Source: Vandiemenella viatica
Lineage: Eukaryota; Arthropoda; Insecta; Orthoptera; Morabidae
NCBI GenBank assembly: GCA_031002005.1
Contig: JARYHS010013630.1
Location: 31,831,504 to 31,895,503, forward strand
Direction: 5' to 3'
Length of the DNA: 64,000 nt
Shown here: positions 32,123 through 43,726 of the stretch, in pieces
How the letters are laid out: every line of letters starts with the position of its first letter
Numbering within the stretch: position 1 is the stretch's first letter
Program-made: the position numbers and the translations under genes
Notes under the pieces: model-generated
Databases searched by the model: none
Told to the model about the DNA's origin: nothing
Seen by the model: the letters and a program-made list of their open reading frames with translations, nothing else

Positions 32123-32690
32123 TAAATTAGAGGGCAATCAATCGCATGACTGTATGAGCTCAGCTACTTGGCCCAACTATCTTCCTCCACTCTCAGTGCA
32201 GGGGTATCAACTTTCTCACACACAAACTCCTTGTACTGTTATAAACTCTTTTGTACCACCTCACTAATTCAAATTATGTGCCATATTCATATCAAGTAAA
32301 ATGAAAAGTAGACTCATAACCAAAGAAAAAGCCAGGTCAGTTACAGACACACAAGAAAAGAACAAACACAATTTTAATATACAGTAATTTGGCTTGAAAC
32401 TTTATTCATTTAAATAGAGACATGCCACTTGGCAAGGAAGATGTACACGCACTGGAACCTCATGCCTGACTAGGGGATAGGGCATGGAGATGAGGATGAG
32501 AGTAGTGACATTTAAATCATATGAAGTAAACTATGGAGGTAATAAAAAAAATTCACTACCAGAGATGGAACATAGAAAAACAGGCATTTATATAACATTA
32601 AATTATAATATTAAATATATAAATAAAGAAGCAATAATGGCATAAACGTATGAATACTATATAAATGAACAATAATTGATAGGTTTAATC
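32123..32690. other. Unassigned sequence downstream of LINE D copy 2
   Basis: AT-rich with no convincing coding frame or repeat terminus. Confidence 0.45.
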
Positions 32691-32880
32691 TTCTTCTTCC
32701 ATGAACGCATTGACCATGTCTGGGTGTACAGGGTTATCATGGGGAATGTTTCCCTCCATTGCAATTATGGGAAGATGAGGTGGGTTGGTTTCCCATTGCC
32801 TTCTCCAGTGCAACTGTGTATTAAATGTTGTTGTAAGTGTGGATGACTGTGATGGTGTGCATGTTGAGGATGAGAGATTA
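32690..32880 (-). repeat. Unclassified interspersed repeat
   Basis: The - strand contains GGAGAAGGCAATGGGAAACC followed by CACCTC, a segment widespread in 3' regions of arthropod retroposons. No boxes or coding frame allow a class assignment. Confidence 0.35.
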
Positions 32881-32881
32881 A

Positions 32882-33185
32882 ATTAAATTGCAATGGAGTG
32901 CTCCGGTGGCAATTTCCCTAGACACCCATCTTCCTCCTTATCTGCATCCACCTACATTTACCCTTTACAAATTTTAACTTTATATTCTTTAAACGTCTTT
33001 GGAAAATTATTCTTCATTTCTCTTGGTAACTTATTCCAACCCCTGACACCCTTACCTAAAAAAGAGAATCTTCCTACACCCTTGTGCCTGAAATCGAGTG
33101 CCAGCTTGTGGTCATGGTCATCTTTTCCTTTCCATGCATTACTTTCAATTCTTACACCAATATCTTTCCATGCCTTATCACTAGA
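32882..33185 (-). mobile_element. LINE family C 3' fragment
   Basis: Starts at the 3' end (TTAAATTGCAATGGAG complement, 32882) and runs to the LDFRHKGVGRFSFLG region and upstream to ERNW-like sequence near 33180. The C-terminal coding region is recognisable on the - strand (NSSAWKGKDDHDHKLALDFRHK-type order) with few changes. It ends where the hAT at 33186 begins. Confidence 0.88.
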
Positions 33186-34990
33186 GTTCGGATCTATATG
33201 ACCAAAAAAATCGAGAAATATGCAGGCAAATATGACCTTAAAAATAGGTAAATATGACCTAAAAGAGACAAAATATGACCAAACATTAAATTTTTTATAC
33301 TTTAAAAATGCTCAAATGTACATAATTTATTTTATGTAGCTGTGTCACTTTCATGTAGACAACATAATTTGCTTATATGCACTCACTGTACGACTGAGAA
33401 ATTACTTTTTTTGAAAGTTATTTTCTTGTTCCTGTAAAAGAATGGATTACTAGAATTTTACTTTTAAAAATGGAAATTTACTATAAATTTGTTGCGAATT
33501 AGTGTACATGCCATTTTTTATTCTTGTTTGATGCCAGCATTGCAGTATATCACCATATGCATCTTTAAGTTCTTGAAGAGGAATTATCTCCGGTTGTCAC
33601 TTAAAACTGTCTTGTAGTGTGAGAAGCTTCATTCGACATCGCAAGATGTGTCGGGAGCGTACTTAAACAGAGTCAGGTCACTGTAATTTAATGGTGGGTC
33701 GTCTTCAGTCAAAACAGATTCGCCATCATGTTAAATTTCATTAATTTTATAAATTGTTTTATGTCCCTTATTCCCACACAACAAAATTGTTTTTCAGCAA
33801 ATTAGCCACACTGCCCCCTGCTTGGCCTATTTCGGTTTCCACACTTTTAACGACCGCCTAATTTTCATTCAGTTCTAGACCAATTTCTTCAAGATGCTAA
33901 ATCGCAGTTGTGATGCCTGAGAAACTTGACTTTATGTACGCCAAATTTCTGAACAAATTACTGGAAGAGAGTTCTTGGACAATTTTTATGGAAGATGCTT
34001 CACTGCTATCAAACTTAGAAACTATTTTCTTTATGTTTTCATAATATTCACAGTAATAGCTAACTGCATCAAGCCATGTTCCCCAATGAGTAAGTACTGG
34101 TTGTGGTGGAATAGGGACGGAAGGTGCATCTTCTTTAAATTTTACCACTTTCATTGGAGCTTTAACAAAATCTTTTTTACATTTGATATTAACCTATCAA
34201 CAACAGGGAAATTTAGTCTTACTTCCTTGAGCGAGACAAGTTATACGCACCATCAAAGGATACATCATCTTCAGACATTTCCCAGCCTTTACCATGTACG
34301 GCGCAGCATCAGTCACAAATAGTAAGACATGTTCTCGCCTAACTTCACCGCTCCATAACAGTTTCATAGCGTTGTTGAAATGGACGGCAATTGTAGAGGG
34401 GTTTACTGATTCGAATAAAAATGTATCACCCAGTCTGTCAGAAAGTAGGGTTCATACGATAACATTTACAACGTATCTCCCACAAGCATCAGTACTTTCA
34501 TTTATTGATACCCAGATCTTATTGGTGCCTATCTTAGTTCTGATTGTCTGCAATACATTTTCATAACAAGATGGTAAATAGTTCTTCCTCAATGTTGATT
34601 CGGTTGGAATCGTCTGTGTTGTGTATTTCTTCAAGAACGATTTGAAATGCTCATTTTTCACTTTATTAAGTGGGATGTTGGCTGATACCATCATTTCACA
34701 GAGTTCTTTAGAAACAATTGACAATTTGGAAGACAATGAAGCAGTAGATGTATCCAAGAAAAGTCGCTGTTTGTTTTGTCGAGTTGAATGTCGTATTACG
34801 TTATTATTGTGTCTTGATGTATTGCAGTGCTGCTGCACATGAAATTGCTTTGTTGCATTCACTTTAGTTTCACATAATTTACAGAAAAGAACTCTTTCAT
34901 CTGTGCTAAAATACTTCTCTCCAAATTCCTTTACGTAACTCTGTAACTTTGCACTTTCAGAAAGTTATGTTTTCAGCACGGCGGTACTCA
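33186..34990 (-). mobile_element. hAT transposon of CGGBP1-like type, degenerate
   Basis: A - strand transposase pseudogene (about 34950-33890) precedes a 3' region rich in the word AATATGACC (33195-33280), typical of this group. A family C LINE abuts one side (33185). Terminal repeats and an 8-bp duplication could not be assigned. Confidence 0.75.
33897..34950 (-). pseudogene. CGGBP1-like hAT transposase pseudogene
   Basis: From about 34950 on the - strand: a C2H2 finger (FCKLCETKV then QQH..TSRH), FKSFLKKYTT, IPTESTLRKNYLPSCYE, then IWVSINESTDACGRYVVNV (first catalytic Asp region). The frame shifts near 34450. LLFVTDAAPYMVKAGK (second catalytic region) follows near 34330-34290, and LTHWGTWLDAV..YCEYYENIK at 34154-33897. 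The order matches CGG-binding-protein-1-like hAT transposases. Stops and shifts inactivate it. Confidence 0.8.
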
Positions 34991-35309
34991 CTGATCCACT
35001 GCAGATTTATCACTGGTTCAAGATTATTTTCAAAAGCAATGGCGATAGTACGTGAGAAGCTGAAGGCTTTGTGCTTGTTTTGACGCGGAGAGTCTGGTAT
35101 GTGGGAAATACCTGGCCTTGGTAGGGAGGGGTTTCCAGTTAAGCAGCAGTTTCGCCGTACTGAATCATAGGAAGACAATTGATTCCTCTCAACTCATCGG
35201 TGGGTCACTGCAGTGGACTCAACTCCCACAATACCATCACAAGAGAGACATACATTGGCCCTGCTCGACATAGGCATGCTGCTGCTGCATAGTTGAATTT
35301 AAAAAACGG

Positions 35310-35995
35310 GAGGAACAACAACGTTTAGAGAGTGACAATAATTTATAACTTTAATTCTTGACTGGTGAATTCTGAACAATTTAGTGACAATTAGTTTCAT
35401 TTCTTTCTCCAATGCATAACAGGAGTATATTTGTACCTTCTCCAACTCCTGTACTTGATACTCAAAATGTGGCTCCCATACTACACTACCATATTCAAAC
35501 AATGGTCTGACCGAAGTTTTGTAACCCAATTCCTTTACTTCTTTTGTACATCTACTCGTCACTCTCTCCACCACATGCAGAATTTTGTAACCCTTTCCTA
35601 CTACCTGTCCAATGTGATCTGCCCAGTTAAGCTTGTTACCATGACCACAAGCTGGTACTTGATTTCAGGCACAAGGGTGTGGGAAGATTCTCTTTTTTAG
35701 GTAAGGGTGTCAGGGATTGGAATGAGTTACCAAGAGAAATGATGAATAATTTACCGAAAACTTTTAAAGAATTTAAAGAAAAAATTTGTGGAGGGCAAAT
35801 GTAGGTAGGTGCAGGATAGGGGGAAGATGTGTAGGGAAATTGCCACCGGAGCCTGTGATCCATTGCAATTAAATTAAATTAAATTAAATTAAATGTAATG
35901 CCTAGATATTTACATTTCAAGTCTTCAATAAGCAATTCTTTCCCCACCTTATAATCATAATAAACCTTTAGTTTTTTATTTGTGTGTCTAATAAA
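35310..35995 (-). mobile_element. LINE family C fragment, outer copy, split by another family C copy
   Basis: The - strand family C sequence at about 35400-35640 (LGYKTSVRPLFEYGSVVWEPHFEYQVQELEKVQ) stops at the AAGCTTG codons and resumes at 35895 (GTAATGCCTAGATATTTACA complement). The two positions are adjacent in the uninterrupted copy at 44.28-44.33 kb. The + strand copy between them is a family C 3' fragment. Confidence 0.9.
35640..35894 (+). mobile_element. LINE family C 3' fragment inserted into family C
   Basis: In + orientation: a DHDHKL-like start, FRHKGVGRFSFLGKGVRDWNELPREMMNNLPKTFKEF, then the 3' UTR and an AATTAAATTAAATTAAAT tail (35871-35894). It lies head to head with the outer copy, making an inverted family C arrangement. 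Confidence 0.92.
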
Positions 35996-36009
35996 AAACT
36001 AAATAAGGG

Positions 36010-36175
36010 TGAGGGTGAAATCTGGTGCTGGCCCATTCAAGACACAAACCGGTTGCCAGGCTTAATCTCCTTATCCGACAATGAATCACCATCAACAGAA
36101 TCACATACTCTCACTCCATATGCAGTGTGGAGAGGTTTGGGATTTAATACAGGACTTTTGTGCACAATTTGGAGA
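36010..36175 (-). repeat. SINE family S3 fragment
   Basis: On the - strand CCTCTCCACACTG, then CTGTTGATGGTGATTC and GGATAAGG..TTAAGCCTGG match the body of the SINE at 55.05-55.64 kb. The tRNA-like head is missing. Confidence 0.65.
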
Positions 36176-36504
36176 TAAAAATATTGTGCACCACTGCAGA
36201 GGACATGTTTTAATTATTTTAGATTTTTTTATTTAGCTTCACCAAGTTTGAGCCTCAGTGACAATAAAATGCTGGTTTTGTTGAATGGATACTGCCATAC
36301 ATCAGTTCAGCAGGTATGCCAATGCGTTGCTGAAATTTACGTGGCTGTGTTCATTTTGTAGCGACCAACTGGAAATCTTTCTCACTTTTGTCTGATCTAC
36401 GGAAGTGGCAAGCATTGCCTCAGATTGTCAATTAATTGATCACAGTTAGTACCCACCGATTCTTGTTCTGCCTTAGACTGTTTTCTATTGCAGAAACCTA
36501 GCCT
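36176..36504. other. Unassigned sequence
   Basis: No coding frame or repeat terminus was recognised between the S3 fragment and the 3' tail of LINE D copy 3. Confidence 0.45.
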
Positions 36505-37549
36505 TTATTTTATTTATTTATTTATTTATCAATCTTGTTCCATGGATCCCTGCTGAGGAAGTACCTCTGGGATGTGAAACATGTCATTGTTGATACATAT
36601 ACACCTAATATGAGTCATATCATAGTAAATATATATATATATATACATATTTTACAAATACAAGAAATAATAATAAACATACATTTTTGCAACTGAGTTT
36701 TGCTAACGTCATAATGAGTACAATTAATTATTTTCTTCAAATTCTTGAATGGAGTAGAAGGAGTTGCCAATAAGATAATCTCTAAGTTTTTGTTTGAATA
36801 CATCTTTATTATCTGAAAGCTGTTTTATACGATTAGGTAGTTTATTAAACAGATGTATCCCAGAATAATTAACTCCTCTTTGTACTAATGACAGAGATGT
36901 TTGTGTTTTATGCAAGTTATTTCTGTTTCTTGTATTGAAACTGTGTACCTGTGAATTAGGTGTAAACAGGTTAAAATTTTCTATGACAAAGCTCATGAGA
37001 GAATATACAGGGTGAGTTTTTTATCTTGAGACAACTAAATATCTCGAAAACTACAAATCCGATCAAAAAAAGTGGGTAATAAAAATTGTTCGTCTCGACG
37101 GGGGACATCCGATGATACCAAATTTGACTCCCCACCCCCACCCCCTAGGGGTGGGGGAAGGGGGAGAAAAAAAACTTAAATAGGAACCCCCATTTTTTAT
37201 TGCAGATTCTGATTCCCCGGAAAAAACTACCCCTATTTCACCCCCAATTCGAGTCATTTTGGTCGATAGATGGCGCTGCAATCGACAAAAATCAAAATAA
37301 GCAAAAATTCATTTAAAAATGAGGATATCTCGTGAAATACACATCAGATCAGCAAAATACAAGTTAATGTGATTGATATTTTTCAAAAACTATTCAATAA
37401 CACCACCCACCTCCAAACTTGAGGGATGGGAATGGACATTATTTCAAAATGCACTGATGCAAATTCTTTAGCAGATAGCGAAAGTCAAACATTACTTTTT
37501 GCGTTACCCAGGAACAACGACGTGGACGTAGTAATTTTCTGTTCCCTTT

Positions 37550-37832
37550 GGGGTGCTAGATTTAGGTGAGTCCCCTCGCCTCTCACCATCGGGGTGCTTG
37601 TTTTTGGTGAGTCCCCTCGCCTCTCACCATCGGGGTGCTTGTTTTTGGTGAGTCCCCTCGCCTCTCACCATCGGGGTGCTTGTTTTTGGTGAGTCCCCTC
37701 GCCTCTCACCATCGGGGTGCTTGTTTTTGGTGAGTCCCCTCGCCTCTCACCATCGGGGTGCTTGTTTTTGGTGAGTCCCCTCGCCTCTCACCATCGGGGT
37801 GCTTGTTTTTGGTGAGTCCCCTCGCCTCTCAC
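37550..37832 (+). repeat. 41-bp minisatellite, 7 units
   Basis: Same unit, same variant first unit and same 37-base last unit as at 17681-18004, but one full unit fewer. Confidence 0.96.
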
Positions 37833-37854
37833 GTGTTTGTTTCTAACAACAATT

Positions 37855-38106
37855 CTAAAGCAAGTGCTCGAAAATATCACCACCGACATCGATGCATTTA
37901 TTTACCCGCTCTTGGAATGATTCGACGCAACTAAGAAGCATATCCGGCGTGATTTTTTGACAAGCGTTGGTAATTCGTTCAATCATGTTTTCAGGCGTTG
38001 TTGGCACTTCACTGTAAACTTCATTCTTCAAGTATCCCCATAAAAAAAAATCAGGCGAAGTGAGATCTGGTGATATTTTGAAATAATGTCCATTCCCATC
38101 CCTCAA
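37855..38106 (-). pseudogene. Mariner/IS630-class transposase C-terminal remnant, copy 2
   Basis: Identical in translation to the 83-codon remnant at 18027-18278, with the SPDLTSPDFFLWG block and FEHLL end. Its conservation between two insertions reflects recent co-mobilisation, not selection for activity, since two catalytic residues are missing. Confidence 0.85.
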
Positions 38107-38802
38107 GTTTGGAGGTGGGTGGTGTTATTGAATAGTTTTTGAAAAATATCAATCACATTAACTTGTATTTTGCTGATCTGATGTGTATTTCACGAGATAT
38201 CCTCATTTTTAAATGAATTTTTGCTTATTTTGATTTTTGTCGATTGCAGCGCCATCTATCGACCAAAATGACTCGAATTGGGGGTGAAATAGGGGTAGTT
38301 TTTTCCGGGGAATCAGAATCTGCAATAAAAAATGGGGGTTCCTATTTAAGTTTTTTTTCTCCCCCTTCCCCCACCCCTAGGGGGTGGGGGTGGGGAGTCA
38401 AATTTGGTATCATCGGATGTCCCCCGTCGAGACGAACAATTTTTATTACCCACTTTTTTTGATCGGATTTGTAGTTTTCGAGATATTTAGTTGTCTCAAG
38501 ATAAAAAACTCACCCTGTATATACTGAGAATATATTGTAAGAATATTGAGTTTCTTAAAGAGTTGTCTGCAAGAAGTTCTTGGTTTTACCCTACACAGAA
38601 ACCTAATAGCTCTTTTCTGTGCTATGAAAACTTTTTTACTTTGTGAAGAGTTTCCCCAAAAAATTATGCCATATGACATTACTGAATGAAAATATGAGGA
38701 GTACACCTGTTTCATTAATTCCAGATCTGCTGTTAGAGAAAGTGTTCATATTGCGAAGGTGGCACTACTTAACTTTGCCAGTAGTGTAGTGATATGATCA
38801 TG

Positions 38803-40632
38803 TCAACAGAGTTTCTGATCTATTTTAATACCAAGAAATTTTATACTCTCTGTTTCTAAGATTGTGTTGTTTTTATAGTTTATACATATATCTGGCTGTG
38901 CATAGTTTTTTGTTTTAAACCTAATATAATGTGTTTTTTCAAAATTTAATTTTAATGAATTTGCCTTAAACCAATTTGCTACTACTCTAAGTACTTCATT
39001 TACATTGAATTCTATAGTACTGTTTGGTGTTTTACGCACAGTCAGGTTAGTGTCATCTGCAAATAAAACACTCTTAACTTTGTCGGATAAATTTCCAGGA
39101 AGGTCATTGATGTATAACAGAAAGAGGAGGGGACCTAAGACAGAGCCTTGTGGAATTCCATGTTTTATTTTCTCCCAGTCTGATGAAGCATCTTTACTTA
39201 TTTTAGAATCAAAAATTGAAACTTTTTGCATTCGGCTTTCAATGTATGATTTAAACCATTTACCTGCGGCCCCAAAAATACCATAGTATTCCATTTTTTT
39301 CAAAAGTAATTCATGATTTACACAGTCAAATGCTTTTGCAAGATCACAAAATATTCCTACAGGATTCATTTTATTATTCAGTTCCTCAAATGTGTTATTT
39401 AAAAATGAATATATAGCCATTTCTATGGATGATCCTTTTTTGAACCCGAATTGTGATTTAGTTAGGATATTATAGTGTGTAACATGTTTTATTACTCTAT
39501 TATACATGACTCTTTCAAAAACCTTTGAGAATGTTGAAAGTAATGAAATGGGACGATAGTTGTCTACACATGTTACTTCTCCTTTTTTAAATAATGGTTT
39601 TACAACAGCATATTTTAGTCTATCGGGAAAAACACCTTGTATTAAGGATTCATTACAAATGTGAGCAAGTACATGACTGATACATTCTGAACATCTTTTC
39701 AGTAATTTACTTGAAATATTGTCATAGCTGGAAGAATTTTTAGGTTTTAATTGTTTAATGAGTTTATTTATTTCTGAGACTGTTACTAATGGCAATTTCA
39801 TCTCCACAAAGCTATTTGGGAAAGCAGTCTCAAGAAGCTTTAGAGCACTATGTGGGGATTGCTTTTCTATGCCTAATTTATCTACTACTGACGTAAAATG
39901 TTTGTTAAATATTTCACAAACTTCCCCTACTTCGCTATACACATATCCATTTTGTTCTATTTTTATGTCTTTAGAGTGATTTACAGTTTTTCCTGTTTCA
40001 GTCTTTATTATATTCCATATTGTTCTCATTTTACTGTCTGAATTTTCAATTTTTGCCGATATGTACCTGTTCTTGGCCTTCCTTATTACATTTCTTAGTA
40101 TTTTAGAATAAAGTTTATAGTGAACTTTCAGCGCATAGTTATCTGATTCTCTCATTTTTAAATAAAGGTCCCTCTTTGTTTTACTAGAGATTCTAATACC
40201 CTTTGTTATCCATCCCATGCCCAGTTCATTGTTTGGAGTGTTGAGAATTTTCCTTTTTTTGAAACTACCTTCAAAAAATGTTAGAAATATATTCAGAAAG
40301 GAATCATATTTCGCATTAACACCCTGCACATTATATACTTCTAACCAGTTTTCATTGTTTAAGGTATCTATGAAGTGTTTTATATTATTTTCACTAATAT
40401 TTCTTCTATAAACCCAGCTTTTCTTTATCTGTTTAACAGTGTTCCTGGACTCGATACATAATAGCTGGACATCATGATCTGAGATACCATTTATTACTGG
40501 AAGTATGCTGTAATTACTGCACTGAGAAATATCCATAAAAAAATTATCAATTGCAGTCCTGCTATTATTTTGTATTCTCGTAGGAAAATTTACAAGTGCT
40601 GTTAAGTTAAAAGACAACATCAAGGCTTCCAT
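38803..40632 (-). pseudogene. LINE D copy 3 endonuclease end and reverse transcriptase
   Basis: This 609-codon frame continues directly after the stop in the same frame. It holds GISDHDVQ (catalytic His region), the linker, NYRPISLLS, AKAFDCVNH, PQGSVLGPLLF and FADDTN. It ends at a Trp-to-stop change after FLGIKIDQKLC. Sequence on to 38518 and from 37007 to 36720 completes the C-terminus around the inserted transposon. Differences from copy 2 are isolated substitutions. Confidence 0.92.
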
Positions 40633-40638
40633 ATCTAA

Positions 40639-41214
40639 TCAGTCATTGCTGTGATTCAGAAAGTCAACATTGAAATCTCCACATAATACTATTTGTTTTC
40701 TATTTGTAAAACTTAGTAGCAAAGACTCTAAATGAGATAAAAACAGTCTGAAATTAACTGAGGGGGCCCTGTAAATTGCTATCACTATCAGCTCTTCCTT
40801 ATCATATTCTAGTTTAGTAACACAACATTCAAAGTGTTGTTCTATACAATACTTACTTACAACTACACTACTGCATTCAATATTATTTTTAACAAAAATG
40901 GCAACTCCCCCTTTCTCCGTTTTACATCTGCAGAAATGAGAGCTTAATTTATAATTTGGGATGGACAGCTGAGATATTCCTGTATCAGACAAATGATGCT
41001 CAGATATACACAAAACGTCTACATTAAAATTTCTGGAATTTTGAATCTCTTCTAGGCTTAAGGTAATGTCATCAGTTTTACTAAATATTCCTCTTATATT
41101 TTGGTGGAAAATACTGGTCTGAACACTTTGACGCAATGACTTTGAATTGTTTATTTTATTATTACATACTGGTATATCAGTTGGAATTTTTAATTTCAAC
41201 AAATTATTGCTCAC
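40639..41214 (-). pseudogene. LINE D copy 3 endonuclease part
   Basis: A 191-codon frame carries HQNIRG, SEHHLSD, IAIYRAP and LCGDFNVDFLNH, the first two-thirds of the APE-type endonuclease, before a single substitution creates the stop near 40636. It is nearly identical to residues 117-307 of copy 2. Confidence 0.9.
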
Positions 41215-41215
41215 A

Positions 41216-41690
41216 TTACATCACAGTCTGCAGATGTATTTTTACTTGTAACTGAACCATTAAGTGTGTTGGAATAAACGTGAACTATAGCGGCTTCAGT
41301 ATTTAATTTGGTTAGGGCATAAGAAACCCCTATGATTCTTTGATCTCATGCAGCCAAAGTTTAGGTGTCAGTTAGCAGAAGAAGAACTGCATTACAAGGA
41401 AAGAAGAAATGCTTTGCAAGTCTTACGAAAACATTTACAAAATGGGTTTAATCAAAATACTCACCACAGACATCTGACAAATACAGACATTACACCAACA
41501 TCTCTTCTATCCCAAATTTCTTCCACCACCAGTATTTCAACCAGTTAACCCTGTGTCAGTGCTGGATACCACCACAGTGCTGCAACCAATTGATCCAATG
41601 GAGTAGATATCAGTTTACTGGTAGGATCTTATTGGAGGATCTGGACAGATGGATTTCTGCCATCCAGGATATATTGTCAAGATAGTTCTT
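41216..41690. other. Unassigned flank of LINE D copy 3
   Basis: A 66-codon + frame (41348-41548) is unlike anything recognised, and its composition is not clearly coding. No repeat terminus seen. Confidence 0.4.
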
Positions 41691-41699
41691 CTATCTATG

Positions 41700-42580
41700 T
41701 ACTGGTAGTTCTGAAGGTGTAGCAGCTTTCAGTATAAATGAATTGTTATTGAAGTTGTGCAAACTGGTATGGGCTGCCAGTGGATGGTGTAGATCAAAGA
41801 TATTGTTTGCCTGTGGCCATTCATTCCAATTAAAAGCTGATTGGTAGTGAGTCATATGTAAGAATTAGTACAATGGGGATAGGGTAGTTGGCATATGAGG
41901 TGCAGCGCATGTAGCATGATCTATGATTAGATAGGTTTCCCCTGTGATCAAACTGGAAAAGATCATTGTGGCCGAATGCATTCTGCAAGTTTTAAATCAA
42001 TACCTATTGCATGTAAGGGATCCATATGGTTCTTTGAAAGAATCTGAAGGGGAGTATTTTAGGACAAAGATGTTCTTTAAAATGGATGGTGTGCTGAAGC
42101 ATGAGTGGGTACGATTTTTGGGAGAAGGGTGTTTCATCGAAGGAACATAGGAACTCATGCCTCCATCACAGGATCTGTGTAATAGGATCAATAACAAGAG
42201 GAAAATGGGCAATGGTTAGTTTTTTGAGGTAGAAATACTAGGGAGGGTGAGTGGCAGAATGACATTTGTTTTTGTCCATCATCAGCAAAGTAGCAATGGG
42301 AAATGAGAGTTTGTAGCAATTTTTGGGAGTACTTGGAAGGGTTTTCTCCATCAGAACATATGTATTTGCCAAGGATAGCAAGGCTGTAACAGAAGAAATA
42401 TTTGGTGTGGAGTGAATGATATCTGTTGTAAATTAGTAGAAATTGTTGTAAATTAGAGGGTCTGATGTTAACAGAGGTGTGAAGGGCATGCTGTCATAAG
42501 GAAATGTCCATATTGAGGTATGTGACATGAGTGTGGAAGTAAGCCCATGTGAAGTTAATGGAACTGCCTCTGTTAAGGTT
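41700..42580 (-). mobile_element. Penelope-like element fragment, second copy
   Basis: Read on the - strand from 42580: YLNMDIS (RT), HTSVNIRPSNLQQFL, YSLAILGKYICSD, then GSLTCNRY..KTCRMHSATM, TGETYLI, and NEWPQANN..LAAHTSLHNFNNNSFIL. The order and several words parallel the fragment at 5.5-6.5 kb. Frames are broken, so this is an old copy. Confidence 0.7.
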
Positions 42581-42631
42581 ATAGAAGATGGACAAGTGAC
42601 ATTAGATGGAAGATTCCCTTGGCATTGAGAA

Positions 42632-42757
42632 TTAATATAGTCTTCTCAGATGACTTGCCAAGTGAGCAGAGAAGATGGTGACAGAGATTCTGATCACTGA
42701 AATATCATGTGAAAACACCCTGCTCACTCGGCTAGTCAGCCGAGAAGACTATATTAA
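42632..42757. mobile_element. 126-bp hairpin MITE with TTAA ends
   Basis: The two ends are inverted copies: TTAATATAGTCTTCTC at 42632-42647 and its complement at 42742-42757. With a few mismatches the match extends to about 38 bases per arm (to the GTGAGCAG word). Both outer ends are TTAA, compatible with a TTAA or TA target, so a piggyBac- or Tc1-related MITE is possible. It separates the Penelope fragment from a family C LINE fragment. Confidence 0.75.
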
Positions 42758-42799
42758 GTGACATGTTTACAGCATAGCACTTCATCTGTCCAAGGGATA

Positions 42800-43340
42800 T
42801 AAAATGGTGGTAAATAAGGTAAAAACAATTGAAGTGGATGAAAAAATTGACTTGTAAAGCCCAAAAGCATAGAGTAAGGCTAGGAAATGAAACAACAAAA
42901 GAGGTGGAAGAGAAAATGGGATTGGGAAGTGTATTGGGACCATTGCTGTTAATTATTGTGATGAATGAGTGTGTTGTTGGTTAACAGTCAGAATTTAGCA
43001 TTTTGCTGATGAAAGAATGTTATGCAGTACCGGATTAACCACGTAGCAGGAGGTAGCAAATGTTATGGGCCTCGCGCCTTCTAGGGGGCCTCACGCCTCT
43101 TAGGGGGGGCCACCTAGGCTAGATGGGGGACTTTTTTTCTTAGCTCTACAATTTTCCCTGGATGGCAAAAATCAAGGGCCTCTTCTTCTCATTTGCTACG
43201 GGCCCTGCGCTGTCTTAATTCGGCCCTGATGTTATGTAATACTATAATAATGTGAGAGGACTTTGAGGGAGGTCTGGACTGTATAACTAGTTGGGTAGGT
43301 TAACATAGACTGAAGAGAAATGCCCACACTCATGATGACT
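42800..43340 (+). mobile_element. LINE family C RT fragment, split by a hAT MITE
   Basis: In + orientation: MVVNKVKTIEVDEK, then GLGSVLGPLLLIIVMNECV and FADE-like sequence (degraded catalytic box), interrupted at 43025 by a MITE. It resumes at 43229 with EDFEGGLDCITSWVG-like sequence. Compare MVVNKVKSIGVDEKV and SVLGPLLFIILMNNC in the copy at 44.4-44.8 kb. Confidence 0.8.
43025..43228. mobile_element. hAT MITE (family M2) with perfect 8-bp TSD
   Basis: Ends CAGTACCGGATTAA and (complement) CAGGGCCGAATTAA form an imperfect inverted terminus. ATGTTATG is repeated exactly at 43017-43024 and 43229-43236. The interior is rich in GGGCCTC words and non-coding. It resembles family M1 in composition but not in terminal sequence. 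Confidence 0.92.
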
Positions 43341-43647
43341 ACAGTGGGAGCAGCAAAATAATGTTGGAAGGAGCAGCAATCACAGAGTTTTTGCCCCAGC
43401 TCAGAAAATTTCTAGATCCACCACTGACAATTGGTAACTGATATGATAGCTGTGTGACTCATAGTCTTTTTCCCTATTAATTCCATAACACATTTTATAC
43501 TGTTTTCTCTTAATAGACTATCGTTACAATTATTGCATATATAATAAACACAACTGATGTTATGTACTTTTCTCTAACTATAAACATTCTACATGAAATG
43601 TTGACAGTAGCCACTCTTGCAAATGATACATTATTGGAAAACCTCTT
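43341..43647. other. Unassigned sequence
   Basis: AT-rich, with no coding frame or repeat terminus recognised. Confidence 0.4.
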
Positions 43648-43726
43648 TAATTTAATTTAATTAAATGGAGCACAGGCTCTGGTGCCAATTTCCCTACACC
43701 CCCTCTTCCCCCCATCCTGCACTCAC

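Larger units (their letters stand above)
37008..38517 (-). mobile_element. Palindromic (snapback) mariner-type transposon, copy 2
   Basis: Same structure as the element at 17.1 kb: outer ends CAGGGTGAG...CTCACCCTG, 443-base inverted arms (about 37008-37450 and 38075-38517), 41-bp minisatellite and transposase remnant. Its length is 1510 bases, 41 less than copy 1, equal to one minisatellite unit. It sits in LINE D copy 3 between GAGAATATA and TATATACTGAG. The empty site in copies 1 and 2 shows TA was duplicated. Confidence 0.95.
36505..41215 (-). mobile_element. CR1-like LINE, family D copy 3, split by a snapback transposon
   Basis: On the - strand the copy starts near 41215, aligned to about 28932 of copy 2 (5'-truncated, just before NLLKLKIPTD). 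It ends in an (AAAT)n tail at 36505-36530. The palindromic mariner-type element occupies 37008-38517. Copies 1 and 2 preserve the empty site, so removal plus one TA gives the continuous sequence. In-frame stops occur near 40636 (Arg to stop) and 38801 (Trp to stop). Confidence 0.94.

Noticed and set aside
43641..43665. TTTAATTTAATTTAATTAAA as a promoter or origin
   Set aside because: It is the 3' tail of LINE family C, found at every copy end.
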